From positions 124,001 through 188,000 of the forward strand of contig CALKCK010000009.1 of the NCBI GenBank assembly GCA_938083195.1: 64,000 bases of DNA. The letters run 5' to 3'. Each line of letters opens with the position of its first letter. Positions within the stretch are counted from its first letter, which is position 1. The DNA is from an uncultured Pirellulaceae bacterium. Lineage in GTDB: Bacteria; Planctomycetota; Planctomycetia; Pirellulales; Pirellulaceae. Positions 26,498-35,625 of this stretch are shown here, in pieces. A model generated the notes under the pieces. The model saw only the letters and a list, made by a program, of their open reading frames with translations, was not told where the DNA came from and did not search any database. Made by a program: the position numbers and the translations under genes.

Positions 26498-28553
26498 GGA
26501 GAAAACCATTACCAACTCAACTCTCTTTGCCTTTGCAAATCTACTCCAGGTTCGTGCAACAACGCTCTTTCTCTTAGGATTGGCTATCCTCCCAACGATT
26601 CCGGAACAGGCCGTTGTCAATGCACAAGAATTTAAAATCAGTCTGCAAACAGGGACCGTTATTACTGTCGATGTAAAAACTCCCACACTGAAGTGGACAC
26701 GGGTTTCCGACAGTGGAGAGAGCAGTGACGAGACGATTGAAATTGCTAATCTCAATCGAATCATTCTGAGTGAATCTCCAGTCGGGCGGAAAGTGGAAAC
26801 CATCAGGCAATTAATCACCAATCTTGCAGATGATAGTTTTCACAAGCGAGAAGCGGCGGAAGAAAAACTGTCGGAAGCTGAGACGGCAGGGCAATTCATG
26901 GAAATGCTTCAGTCCAACTTGGATCACCCGAAATTTGAAGTTCGCTATCGCATCCAACGGATCTTGAAAAAGCTGGAGGATCAGGATTCCACGATGAAAG
27001 AAAATCAATTTGACAGACTCTTTTTCAACAACGGTACGATTGCCGAAGGAGACCTGGGAGATCTAAGCCTCGAGCTATCCTACCGTGGGCGACCATTGAC
27101 TCTTAAACGAGAACAGATCGCAATGATTTCAACCCCTTCTCATGCCCCCGCTCTGAAAGCAAACGATAAAAAAATTGATGTCGAAATTTTCCACAAGCCG
27201 CTAAACATTTTTTATCGAGTTGATCAGACGATAATCAATTTTGAAAAATCTCCCGACGGTGAAGAACTTCGTCGCCCCGCAGATGTTAGCAAGACCTTCG
27301 TTCCCGTCGGACTTAAGCTGGGCACCGAGCAAAAGGGATTCATTGGCATTTCCGGATACGGATTCAAATTTGGACCTGAAAAACGTGCAAGTGGAAATTC
27401 CATTTGCGTCTACGAAACGGTAGGAACTTATTCCAAACGCTTCAAAGGGATCATGGAGATTAGTTTCTGCATGCCTAACCAAGAGTCCGTTGCTGCAGGC
27501 GTTATGGAGTTTGGCATGCAAATGGCCCGCGTCAATCACAGTCGCGATTTCATTGTAGAAGCCTACAACGCCGACAACCAACTCCTCGCTTCTGTAGAAT
27601 CATCAGACGAACCGTGCGTGTTTTCAGGAATCAAATCAACCCAACCGATTGCGAAAATCAGGATCCTTTCTAATCCGTACTTATTTCGAATAGACCGCGC
27701 GATCGATGAAGATTACGCGGTTGATTCCATCTGTTTTTCACCACCCGTTCCAATTGACTCGCTAACTCCCAAAGACCAACCATCGGTAACATTAAACAAT
27801 GGTGATTTGCTAAAAACAAACAAAATCAAACTTTCAGGCCCCGACGCAATCTCAATCAATCCAGTAGGCGAACAGAATTACAAAATTGGATTCGACGAAA
27901 TTCGATCAATTAACTTCAATCACAGTTTTCAGAAAGATCCCCAATCTTTTGCTCGCCTGCGACCAAAGCGAGTTCTAGAAACGTGGACGGCCATGATTAG
28001 CGATGGCAGCATTCTTTTCACTGAGCCTGGCAATCCAATGATCAGCAAACTGTTCCCCGAAGTCGAGCTTCCACTCGACACGATCACAGGCATGTGGCTG
28101 ACCCGGAATCCATCGCGATTCCCAATGAAGTCCGATTTTGAAAAAGGTAAGAACGTAATCGTCTTTCCAACCTGTCGAATTATCCCTGACTTAATCTCAT
28201 TTACCGATTATGGTTTTCTGTGGGATAAGTCTGCGGAAAAAATCACACAAGATCTCCAGATCGAAGGGGATGAGAAAGACCAGGATGACCCCACACCCGA
28301 CGTGGATCGCGTCACTTACGAGACAGCATCAGCTGAAAGCAGCCCGACGGTATGGACCCAACCACCTCGCTCAACTAAGGCCAGCCAGGGGCGAATCATT
28401 TTGGCCGATGGGCAGCAATTAGTCCTCAATGGAAATTTGAAATTCCAGCTCGCTGAAATCCAAGAGGATAAAATTACAATCTCCATTGGAAAACAAATTG
28501 CCACAATCCCTATCGATCAGGTTCAAATCATTGAGTTTCCAGAACGCCCGTGA
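26469..28553 (+). CDS. Large secreted protein with HEAT-like and beta-repeat modules; start uncertain
   Basis: Unknown function. A signal peptide (hydrophobic ATTLFLLGLAILPTI, ending VVNA-QE) is followed by a charged helical segment (LITNLADDSFHKREAAEEKL), copies of the 'DG/NG-x-x-x-G' strand pattern (FFNNGTIAEGDL, LNNGDLLKTNKI, LADGQQLVLNG), and a central beta-sandwich region (about 265-430 from this start, GTEQKGFIGISGYGFKFG). Start choice is open: ATG 26469 overlaps the VWA gene by 29 nt and has no ribosome-binding site, whereas an in-frame ATT at 26508 has AGGGAG ending 6 nt upstream. Likely co-transcribed with the VWA gene. The helical segment matches those at 2845 and 60196. Confidence 0.7.
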   Translation: MCPNGNKKTREKTITNSTLFAFANLLQVRATTLFLLGLAILPTIPEQAVVNAQEFKISLQTGTVITVDVKTPTLKWTRVSDSGESSDETIEIANLNRIILSESPVGRKVETIRQLITNLADDSFHKREAAEEKLSEAETAGQFMEMLQSNLDHPKFEVRYRIQRILKKLEDQDSTMKENQFDRLFFNNGTIAEGDLGDLSLELSYRGRPLTLKREQIAMISTPSHAPALKANDKKIDVEIFHKPLNIFYRVDQTIINFEKSPDGEELRRPADVSKTFVPVGLKLGTEQKGFIGISGYGFKFGPEKRASGNSICVYETVGTYSKRFKGIMEISFCMPNQESVAAGVMEFGMQMARVNHSRDFIVEAYNADNQLLASVESSDEPCVFSGIKSTQPIAKIRILSNPYLFRIDRAIDEDYAVDSICFSPPVPIDSLTPKDQPSVTLNNGDLLKTNKIKLSGPDAISINPVGEQNYKIGFDEIRSINFNHSFQKDPQSFARLRPKRVLETWTAMISDGSILFTEPGNPMISKLFPEVELPLDTITGMWLTRNPSRFPMKSDFEKGKNVIVFPTCRIIPDLISFTDYGFLWDKSAEKITQDLQIEGDEKDQDDPTPDVDRVTYETASAESSPTVWTQPPRSTKASQGRIILADGQQLVLNGNLKFQLAEIQEDKITISIGKQIATIPIDQVQIIEFPERP

Positions 28554-28671
28554 TTGGTACCTGCCGAACCGGCTTAACGCGCTATCAAAACTGTTTTTTT
28601 GAATCAACTCCCCAAGTCCACCCCGAACAAAGCACGTTCCAGTGGACATCACTCCTTGGTTTGGCCAATCT

Positions 28672-29412
28672 ATGAATACAGAAGCATCTACGATGGAACT
28701 GGACGTGATAGCCGTCGGTGCCCACCCAGATGATTGCGAAATCGGTTGCGGGGGAACACTTGCAAGCCTTGCTGCTCAAGGACTTCGTGTCGGCATCATT
28801 GATTTAACCAATGGCGAACCAACTCCCCGATGCCCCAGCCCTGAGATTCGAATCGCCGAGGCCGAAAGAGCGGCAGAAGCACTTGGAATAAAAAAACGAG
28901 TTATTCTGGATTTACCAAACCGCCAACTCTTCGATAATTTTGAGTCCCGCATTGCACTGGCAACTCAATTCCGCCTCTATCGCCCTAAGATCATTTTTTG
29001 CATCGAAGGCAAAACCCCAATGGCTTCGCCCGACCACTGGCAAGCCATGCAAATCACCGAGGCCGCGATTTTCTACAGCCGCTTAACTAAGTGGGAAGAA
29101 CACTTTGACGGCCTACCGGTTCATACGATTTCACGGCAAGTAAACTATTCCCTCTTCTTTGAATCAGAGTGGAGCGGATCGGGGCCGAGGCAATTTGTGT
29201 TTGACATCGCCGATTCCATCGATAAAAAAATCGAGGCCGTTCGCTGTTACACCACTCAATTTCCACCGGAAAAAGAATATATTTATGACCGCATTCGTGC
29301 CATGGCCAGCGCTGTCGGTTTGTCCGCGGGGTTTGACTATGGCGAAGTCCTCAGCTCAACAAGAACAATTGGCTCTCGAAATCTAATCGCAACGCTAATG
29401 CTGGATGACTGA
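28672..29412 (+). CDS. PIG-L/LmbE-family N-acetylglucosaminyl deacetylase (BshB1-like)
   Basis: Zinc-dependent deacetylase of N-acetylglucosamine-type substrates. The zinc-binding AHPDD motif is at residues 17-21, the second His is in SPDHWQ, and the C-terminal AGFDYGEVL stretch resembles BshB1, the deacetylase of bacillithiol synthesis. No other bacillithiol gene is nearby, so the substrate is open. The start is ATG 28672; ATG 28693 and GTG 28642 are alternatives. It lies 118 bp after the large secreted protein and 68 bp before the hydrolase gene. Confidence 0.86.
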   Translation: MNTEASTMELDVIAVGAHPDDCEIGCGGTLASLAAQGLRVGIIDLTNGEPTPRCPSPEIRIAEAERAAEALGIKKRVILDLPNRQLFDNFESRIALATQFRLYRPKIIFCIEGKTPMASPDHWQAMQITEAAIFYSRLTKWEEHFDGLPVHTISRQVNYSLFFESEWSGSGPRQFVFDIADSIDKKIEAVRCYTTQFPPEKEYIYDRIRAMASAVGLSAGFDYGEVLSSTRTIGSRNLIATLMLDD

Positions 29413-29480
29413 AAAAAAGTGCATCAAAGCCACCCGACCACCCAGTTAAATTCCGCCTCTACTCTCTAAAATCATCGACC

Positions 29481-30269
29481 ATGCCTAGTTCTCGTATCAA
29501 TTTCATGAATGCCGCCGGCAAACAAATCGCTGGAATCATGGAGCTCCCATCGCCTTTAGCTACCGGGGAAGAGAATCCTGACACCTTCGCGCTATTTGCC
29601 CATTGCTTCACCTGCACAAAAGATCTAAAAGCGATCGTCCGAATTAGTCGAGCCCTCGCAAAGCGAAATATAGGCGTGCTCCGATTCGACTTTACAGGGC
29701 TTGGTGATAGTCAGGGAAATTTCGCTGATACCAATATCGAATCCAACCTCGCGGATATTCAATCTGCCAGCCATTGGCTTGCGGAACACCACCATGCCCC
29801 CTCTCTATTGATCGGACACTCTCTTGGCGGCGCTGCGATGATGGCGGCGGTCGAGTCAATTCCATCAAGTCGGGCACTAGTGACTCTCGCTTCTCCCTCG
29901 TGTACGCGGCACCTTGCCGAATTCCTTGGAAGCCAGAATCCAGAAATCAATTCTACTGGCAGCGGCACTGTCACGATCGGAGGCAGAACCCACATCATCA
30001 AAAAACAGATGCTCGATAGCTTAAGAAACTTCGATCTGAAGGAGCGAATTCAGCGGATCAATGTGCCTCATATGATCCTGCATTCGCCGGCCGATGAAAC
30101 TTTGGATTTCCGACACGCCGTCGATATTTTTGAAAATACTGCAGGAGCAAAATCGCTGATTACGCTCGTGGACTCCGACCACCTGTTTGTCAATCGCGTG
30201 AACGACGCAACCTATGTTGCGGACCTGATCGCAACCTGGGGAAGCCGTTTTTTGCCCGCAATCAAATAG
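29481..30269 (+). CDS. Alpha/beta hydrolase of the OsmC-associated type, without an OsmC domain
   Basis: A 262-residue alpha/beta hydrolase. FAHCFTCTKDLKAIVRIS and VLRFDFTGLGDSQGNFA match the hydrolase half of the widespread hydrolase-OsmC fusion proteins. The nucleophile elbow is GHSLGG with S114; the acid is likely in SPADETLD and the His in DSDHLFV. The protein stops where the OsmC domain would normally begin, and no OsmC gene follows. A 16-bp tandem repeat begins immediately after the stop codon. Likely esterase or peroxide-related hydrolase; substrate unknown. Confidence 0.85.
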   Translation: MPSSRINFMNAAGKQIAGIMELPSPLATGEENPDTFALFAHCFTCTKDLKAIVRISRALAKRNIGVLRFDFTGLGDSQGNFADTNIESNLADIQSASHWLAEHHHAPSLLIGHSLGGAAMMAAVESIPSSRALVTLASPSCTRHLAEFLGSQNPEINSTGSGTVTIGGRTHIIKKQMLDSLRNFDLKERIQRINVPHMILHSPADETLDFRHAVDIFENTAGAKSLITLVDSDHLFVNRVNDATYVADLIATWGSRFLPAIK

Positions 30270-30310
30270 ACCGTCAACGAATTCAACCGTCAACGAATTC
30301 AACCGTCAAC
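30270..30310. repeat. 16-bp intergenic tandem repeat after the hydrolase gene
   Basis: ACCGTCAACGAATTCA occurs at 30270-30285 and 30286-30301, with a 9-bp partial third copy to 30310. It starts at the base after the TAG. Confidence 0.9.
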
Positions 30311-30398
30311 GTCGACGAATTTGAATAGCCAGCCGTCTCAGCGGTTCGCGAGAGAATGACTGGTACCAAGATTTGCACTCCCGAGAGCCGCTTAATTT

Positions 30399-32108
30399 TT
30401 AGTTATCACGCAGCGATTTAAAGTATTGCTGAGCGTGCTCTCGCTGAATCCGCGACATTTTCTGATTCTCAAGTGGGTCCGATTCCTGACTAATCGAAGC
30501 CTGAATCAGATCGCGGGTTTCGCTCACAGAACGACCCACCAAATTTTTTCCATCAGCGGTGCCCGTGACGACCGTCTGTCCCTGCTGAAGCTTTCCCTTC
30601 ACCTTCGACTTAAACGTTCCCGTATCACCTTTTTCCAAGTCTCGCTGACCAGCACCTCTCCCGCCACCCTTTGCCCAATCCTGCCATTTCGGTGGCCCAT
30701 CACCCTTGCCCTGCCCATTTTTACCGCCTTCAGCCAGGCCATCCTTGCAGTCATTCGCCATCTGCTCAAGATCTTCCAAGGCTTCCATCTCACCCATTTC
30801 TTGCTGCATCTGCTCCATTTGTTTCGCAAGATCTTCGAGAGCCTCGCCAGCCTGTTTTGCAGCATCCTGTTGCTGAGGGTCTCCCTGCTCACCTTTCTGG
30901 CCAGGTTTTTGACCAGGTTTCGGAGCTCCGGGCTTGCCTCCAGGCTTCATGCAGTCAGCACAGTCTGCAAGTTTCTGCCCCATCTGCTTGAGCTTCTCCT
31001 GCTGCTGATCCATCGCCTTTTTTTCATCGAGCTTTTGTTGCAATTGAGCAGCCTTATCAAGATCTCCTTCTTTGACTGCTTTTTTAATTTGCTCTTCTAA
31101 CTTCTTTTTTTCCGCCTGATGCTCCTGAGCAGCCTTCTTTAATTCCTCTGCCATCTTTTTAAGATCTTTGACCAACTTTTTCTTTTCGATTTCGCTGAGC
31201 TCGCCCGCCTTTAGCTTATTGACCAAATCTTTGACTGCCTTTTTCGCCTCCGCCATATCTCCCTTGCTCATCGCATCGGCAAGCTCTTTGGCAGGACCTT
31301 CGCCAGCGTCTTTTAATTTATTAAGACTCTCTTTGAGCTCTTTGCTACTTCCAAGCTCTTTCTGGCGTTCAGCAATTTGTTTTTTGATGTCGTTCAGTTT
31401 AATCAAAGTATCTTTTTTACCAGAGTCTTTTTCGTCGATTAACTTGTCAAACTTTTTCTCAAGCGCTTTGACCTTACCATCGGCGTCTTTTAACCCTTTG
31501 GTTATACGCTCCTTCCGCTTTTGCTCAATCTGCTTTTTCAATTCCTTGATCGCAATTTCGACTTGCTTGGAATCCGTCCGGTCGGGCTCCGATGCACCCG
31601 CTTTCTTCTCGGCGTTTGGAATCATCATAATTCCAAACAAAAGTAAAACGGGGATGATTGGCAGAAAGGCGCGAGCCGTGGGTTGGTAACGAAATTCATC
31701 TCGAACATCGATTATCTCCGCTTGGTCAGCCGCATCATTTAACAAAGCCTGGCCGACGCTTGTTTCGGCAATTTTATCTTCTAGTGTTAACGCACTCGAC
31801 AGTCGCTCTTTTAAACCAAATCGTCGATCCACTTCGATTGCCGCACTCAGCTGCGAAGCAGTTTTTCGCCAAGTAACAAGCAAGGGAATCAGAATGCCCA
31901 AAAGTGCACCTCCGGCAATCCATGAATAAACCCAATTCTGATAGCTAGACTCCGATTGAAGGAAACTTAAATACCAAATTTTAGGAACTGCCAAGCCAAT
32001 CGCAGCCAAGAGAAGGCAGGAAAATACCCACCAGGTAAGCACGTTGAAGAAATAGCCGATCACAATGCGACGACGAGCCTGTGCTACTTTTTGACGGATT
32101 TTGTTCAC
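30399..32108 (-). CDS. Membrane protein with long Lys/Glu-rich coiled coil
   Basis: Two N-terminal transmembrane helices (about 17-42 and 58-80), a motif RFGLKERLSSALTLED, a third helix (about 148-165), then about 270 residues of Lys/Glu/Gln coiled coil, a Gly/Pro/Gln-rich linker, and an ordered C-terminus (TGTADGKNLVGRSVSETRD ... REHAQQYFKSLRDN). The first half mirrors the N-terminus of the protein at 12846-15092, including the LKExLxSAxxL motif before the third helix, while the second half resembles the coiled-coil protein at 10842-12779. It therefore looks like a compact version of two genes of the moxR operon. It stands alone here. Starts at ATG 32108. Confidence 0.8.
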   Translation of the reverse strand: MNKIRQKVAQARRRIVIGYFFNVLTWWVFSCLLLAAIGLAVPKIWYLSFLQSESSYQNWVYSWIAGGALLGILIPLLVTWRKTASQLSAAIEVDRRFGLKERLSSALTLEDKIAETSVGQALLNDAADQAEIIDVRDEFRYQPTARAFLPIIPVLLLFGIMMIPNAEKKAGASEPDRTDSKQVEIAIKELKKQIEQKRKERITKGLKDADGKVKALEKKFDKLIDEKDSGKKDTLIKLNDIKKQIAERQKELGSSKELKESLNKLKDAGEGPAKELADAMSKGDMAEAKKAVKDLVNKLKAGELSEIEKKKLVKDLKKMAEELKKAAQEHQAEKKKLEEQIKKAVKEGDLDKAAQLQQKLDEKKAMDQQQEKLKQMGQKLADCADCMKPGGKPGAPKPGQKPGQKGEQGDPQQQDAAKQAGEALEDLAKQMEQMQQEMGEMEALEDLEQMANDCKDGLAEGGKNGQGKGDGPPKWQDWAKGGGRGAGQRDLEKGDTGTFKSKVKGKLQQGQTVVTGTADGKNLVGRSVSETRDLIQASISQESDPLENQKMSRIQREHAQQYFKSLRDN

Positions 32109-32443
32109 AACCGACTCCCTGTATCAATTACCCAAAACACTCAATGCCCGCGGCCTGGTTATAAAATAGGCTTTCATTCCCAGTATCTGCACGCCCTGCG
32201 ATATAATCTACCCCGACGATTAACCTCTAAGTTTCATTATATGAGCCATTTTTAAGACAAGGCTATTGCCAATCCCGCGATCCAACCGAAAAAAGCAACA
32301 TATATTTTCATTTTTTGGTTAGCCCCCCAGTTTTACCTCGGTAAAAAACGGGGGTAAGCAACAACAACTCCTCGCAAATTTCAATCGACATCTTGGATTT
32401 TATGACAGCACGAATGCTCGCAATTGGTTCTTAGGTCAAAAAC
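32109..32443. other. Intergenic region with a stem-loop (32324-32354)
   Basis: 335 bp between divergent genes. The only structure I see is an imperfect hairpin: CCCCC (32324-32328) pairs with GGGGG (32350-32354), and GTTTTACC (32330-32337) with GGTAAAA (32340-32346), with small bulges and a short loop. No T-run follows on either strand, so it is not a typical intrinsic terminator; a leader-RNA element is possible. Confidence 0.5.
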
Positions 32444-32932
32444 ATGGTTGAAAAAAGAGTCATCGACAAGGAGTTGGACCCACCCCCGGGAGGCCTGCCG
32501 TCACCTCGTTGCTTCCCCGAAGCCGATTTAGTCATCTATGACGGCTCGTGTAATTTTTGCTCGTCCCAAGTGATGAACCTCGCCCGCTTGGATGGTAAGC
32601 ATCGCCTTGCGTTTATCTCCCTCCACGATCCATTCGTTACCGAGCAGTTCACTGACCTGACCCACCAGCAACTGATGGAACAAATGTTCTTAATCCCAAA
32701 TCGTGACGGAGCGTATTCCGATCGCCGTCTCGGCGGCGCCGTCGCCATCAAGTATCTGACATTACGATTGCCAAAACTGTGGATCCTCGCGCCCCTTTTT
32801 CACCTGCCGTTGACGGGCGGTATCCAGCAATGGGCTTATCGCCAAATTGCAAAACGCCGTTACAAAATTGCTGGCAAGAAAGAAGATCCCTGTGATGATC
32901 AGGGCTCCTGCGATTTACACTTTCGCGATTAG
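32444..32932 (+). CDS. DCC-family (DUF393) thiol-disulfide oxidoreductase-like protein
   Basis: A 162-residue DCC protein. The family motif YDGSCNFCSSQV gives the redox pair C36/C39, followed by the conserved ALKYL-like segment (AVAIKYLTLRLPK). The extra C-terminal tail carries three more cysteines/acidic residues (EDPCDDQGSCD). Members are predicted thioredoxin-like oxidoreductases of unknown partner. The last codons run into a 15-bp tandem repeat. Confidence 0.87.
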   Translation: MVEKRVIDKELDPPPGGLPSPRCFPEADLVIYDGSCNFCSSQVMNLARLDGKHRLAFISLHDPFVTEQFTDLTHQQLMEQMFLIPNRDGAYSDRRLGGAVAIKYLTLRLPKLWILAPLFHLPLTGGIQQWAYRQIAKRRYKIAGKKEDPCDDQGSCDLHFRD

Positions 32933-32986
32933 CGCATTTTTGATTAGCGAATTTTTGATTAGCGCATTTTTGATTAGCGAATTCGC
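32927..32986. repeat. 15-bp tandem repeat across the stop of the DCC gene
   Basis: Three full units of the type GATTAGCGMATTTTT (32927-32941, 32942-32956, 32957-32971) and a diverging fourth. C and A alternate at one position, so the real duplication may be of a 30-bp dimer. The first unit contains the TAG at 32930-32932. Confidence 0.9.
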
Positions 32987-33061
32987 AATTGACAAGTCCG
33001 TCTCCAGTGGCAATTTTGCCAGCGCGAGCACGCGCCGGTCACGGCGCCAAGATCTCGGCGA

Positions 33062-34588
33062 TCAGAGCGACATGAATGGCAATAACACCCACAGCAATGC
33101 TGCCAATAAAAAACCAAGGACGGAAACGACGGTCGATATTACGGTCCAGGTCTGAAACGTCTGCTTCTCGGTCATCATCATGTAGCGACTAACAAGCCAA
33201 AAACCACTGTCGTTGACGTGGGAAACAGCTGATGCACCCGCGGCAATCGCAACAACAATCAACGCTAATTGAGCTTGAGACAGTCCCTCTACCATGGCAG
33301 TCACTAGCCCTGCAGCGGTCACCATTGCAACCGTCGCCGAGCCTTGTGCAATGCGAACGAACAACGCGAACAAATAGGCAAGCAACAAAACTGGAATTCC
33401 CCAACCCTGACAAACCTCTCGCAGCGCATCGCTCACACCACTCGCTCCCATTACACCTTTAAAAACTCCCCCAGCACCCGTGATCAGAATAATAATTCCC
33501 GCTGGCCCCAACGCCTTGGTCGTCACTTCCATCAATTCGTTCTTATCGTAGCCGCGAAGATAGCCAAAGAAAATTAACGCCATCACTGTCGCAATTAGCA
33601 GGGCGATGATTGGGTGTCCAACAAAATAGAGCACTTTCATTCCCAATGGCGCTCCAGCAACTGCATTCGAAACCGCCGCTGCATACTCGCTGCGACTCAA
33701 CCCTGTATCGATGTCGTAAACAAGATACTCTTTGACAATCGTACCGATCAAAATCAATAAAATTGGCAACCCAATCATAACCAACACGGAAGAAAAGCTC
33801 GGCAAATTTGCCTCTCCATCAATCGGCCCTTCATCAAAATCAGCTGGTGGAGCAATGTATAACTTCTCAGCCATTCGCCGGGGGAGCCACACACCACAAA
33901 CAATGGCAGTCGGCAAACCAACAATGCTACCGAACAGAATCACCCAACCGAGTCCGACTCCCAACTCGTAGGCAACCCACACCGGTCCCGGCGTCGGTGG
34001 CACGAACGCATGAGTCACCATCAATCCTGCCAACAGAGGCAGACCGAACGCTAACACGGACTTACCCGTCTTTTTGGAAAGCGCATACAAAATTGGTGCC
34101 AAAATCACCAAGGCAACATCCAAAAAAACGGGGATCGAAATAATGAACCCCGTTAGAACCATGGCCCAGGAAGCCCGCTTTTCGCCAAATAATTTCAATA
34201 AGGATTTAGCCAAGCTCTGTGCGCCGCCCGAATGTTCAAGCAGCGATCCAAAGATTGCCCCCAACCCGATGATGGTCGCAATAAAACCAAGACTAGATCC
34301 CATTCCGTTTTGTATCTCAGCACCAATTTTTGCGAGCTCTAATTCTCCAGCACCTCCGGTAAATTCCTGAGAGGAACCCACTGCAACAAACAAACTGGCC
34401 AAAATTAGTGCAAGAAACGCCTGCACCCTCAATTTCAAAATCAAAAATAACAGCACCGCCACAGCGCCGACCAGCAAACACAATAAATAGGTAAGCGAAA
34501 GCGACGCTTCGCCACCTGCCGCTCCCAGTAAACGGCCTTGTTGCCCAATTAACAAAAATAAATCGGGCTGGTTATTGAGCTCTGACAT
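33062..34588 (-). CDS. GntP-family gluconate/sugar-acid permease
   Basis: Polytopic inner-membrane proton symporter of about 508 residues with 12 or more hydrophobic helices. Typical GntP sequence is visible in the GAIFGSLLEHSGGAQSLAKS region, HAFVPPTPGPVWVAYELG, GAGGVFKGVMGASGVSDAL and SHVNDSGFWLVSRYM. It imports sugar acids such as gluconate; E. coli YjhF, a relative, sits beside the YjhG dehydratase. Here a KdaD-like gene is divergent 61 bp away and a YjhG-like gene lies 3.7 kb further on, so a pentonate substrate is a reasonable inference. An ATG at 34627 is an alternative start. Confidence 0.9.
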   Translation of the reverse strand: MSELNNQPDLFLLIGQQGRLLGAAGGEASLSLTYLLCLLVGAVAVLLFLILKLRVQAFLALILASLFVAVGSSQEFTGGAGELELAKIGAEIQNGMGSSLGFIATIIGLGAIFGSLLEHSGGAQSLAKSLLKLFGEKRASWAMVLTGFIISIPVFLDVALVILAPILYALSKKTGKSVLAFGLPLLAGLMVTHAFVPPTPGPVWVAYELGVGLGWVILFGSIVGLPTAIVCGVWLPRRMAEKLYIAPPADFDEGPIDGEANLPSFSSVLVMIGLPILLILIGTIVKEYLVYDIDTGLSRSEYAAAVSNAVAGAPLGMKVLYFVGHPIIALLIATVMALIFFGYLRGYDKNELMEVTTKALGPAGIIILITGAGGVFKGVMGASGVSDALREVCQGWGIPVLLLAYLFALFVRIAQGSATVAMVTAAGLVTAMVEGLSQAQLALIVVAIAAGASAVSHVNDSGFWLVSRYMMMTEKQTFQTWTVISTVVSVLGFLLAALLWVLLPFMSL

Positions 34589-34649
34589 GAGGATCTCAGC
34601 TTTGGGGCGGGTTGGTTCATGAGTCAAGTTAACTTAAATTACTACTACT

Positions 34650-35492
34650 ATGATAAAGATCTATCGCGACCACGACGACTACGTTCTGCAAAATTTAAAT
34701 CAGATAATTCGCGTCCAGGGTTTTTCATTAGACGCCCTCTTTCAATCAACCAACCCCGTTGAATATCTCACACCTTTCTTTGGCTCAACTGATTCTGAGC
34801 CCATTCAGCAAAAGGTGATAAGTATCGAGACTCCATGGCAGGCTCCCGTTGAAAATCAGGAAATATGGGCGGCGGGCGTAACCTACATGCGCAGTAAATC
34901 CGCCCGCATGGAAGAGAGCGAACAATCAGGTGGAGACCATTTTTATGATTTAGTTTACGAAGCCGAGCGGCCGGAACTATTTTTCAAATCGACTGGCTCC
35001 CGCGCCCGAGGACACTTATCGCTCGTACGCATACGCGACGATTCAGCTTGGAATGTACCAGAACCAGAACTGACACTCGCCATCAATTCCGGAGGGCACA
35101 TTTTTGGTTACACCATTGGTAACGACATGAGTTCCCGGTCGATCGAAGGTGAAAATCCGCTTTACCTTCCCCAAGCGAAAATTTATCGAGGTTCGTGCGC
35201 GATAGGCCCCTGCTTGGTTGTGGGAAATGTCATAACGCCCGAATCCAAAATTTCTATCACCGTCACCCGCCAATCCAAGGTTGAATTCCATGGTGACACG
35301 TCTGTTTCTCAATTAAAACGAAGATTTAACGAGTTAGCAGATTATCTTTACCGAGAAAATGAGTTCCCGTGTGGAGCCTACCTAATGACAGGAACTGGGA
35401 TCGTTCCAGACGCTGGATTTACCTTGCAATCGGGCGATCGCATTCAAATCCAAATCGAGGGACTAGGGGTTCTGGAGAACGATGTTGAGTGA
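34650..35492 (+). CDS. FAH-superfamily 2-dehydro-3-deoxy-pentonate dehydratase (KdaD-like)
   Basis: A 280-residue fumarylacetoacetate-hydrolase-fold protein. The segments [37 protein letters not shown] (metal ligands E138, E140), [11 protein letters not shown] (D159) and [12 protein letters not shown] closely follow the archaeal 2-dehydro-3-deoxy-D-arabinonate dehydratase KdaD, as I recall that sequence. That enzyme removes water from 2-keto-3-deoxy-pentonates to give 2-oxoglutarate semialdehyde. Divergent from the GntP permease and in the same region as a xylonate-type dehydratase, supporting a pathway role. Other FAH activities cannot be excluded. Confidence 0.82.
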   Translation: MIKIYRDHDDYVLQNLNQIIRVQGFSLDALFQSTNPVEYLTPFFGSTDSEPIQQKVISIETPWQAPVENQEIWAAGVTYMRSKSARMEESEQSGGDHFYDLVYEAERPELFFKSTGSRARGHLSLVRIRDDSAWNVPEPELTLAINSGGHIFGYTIGNDMSSRSIEGENPLYLPQAKIYRGSCAIGPCLVVGNVITPESKISITVTRQSKVEFHGDTSVSQLKRRFNELADYLYRENEFPCGAYLMTGTGIVPDAGFTLQSGDRIQIQIEGLGVLENDVE

Positions 35493-35625
35493 TTCCCCAC
35501 GTAAACATGCCTGTTAAACAGAATAAAATAATTTGATCGCCGATTGCAATTCGCTAAAATTAGGATCCTACCTCTCCTCCTAACGAATCCCCTCGTAACA
35601 ACTCCCTCTTCCCCCGGCAATCGCG

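Noticed and set aside
32324-32354. Hairpin as a rho-independent terminator
   Set aside because: No T-run after the stem on either strand and both adjacent genes start here rather than end.
32847-33155. Hydrophobic repeat-containing frame over the 15-bp array
   Set aside because: Overlaps the end of the DCC gene in another frame and owes its pattern to the DNA repeat.
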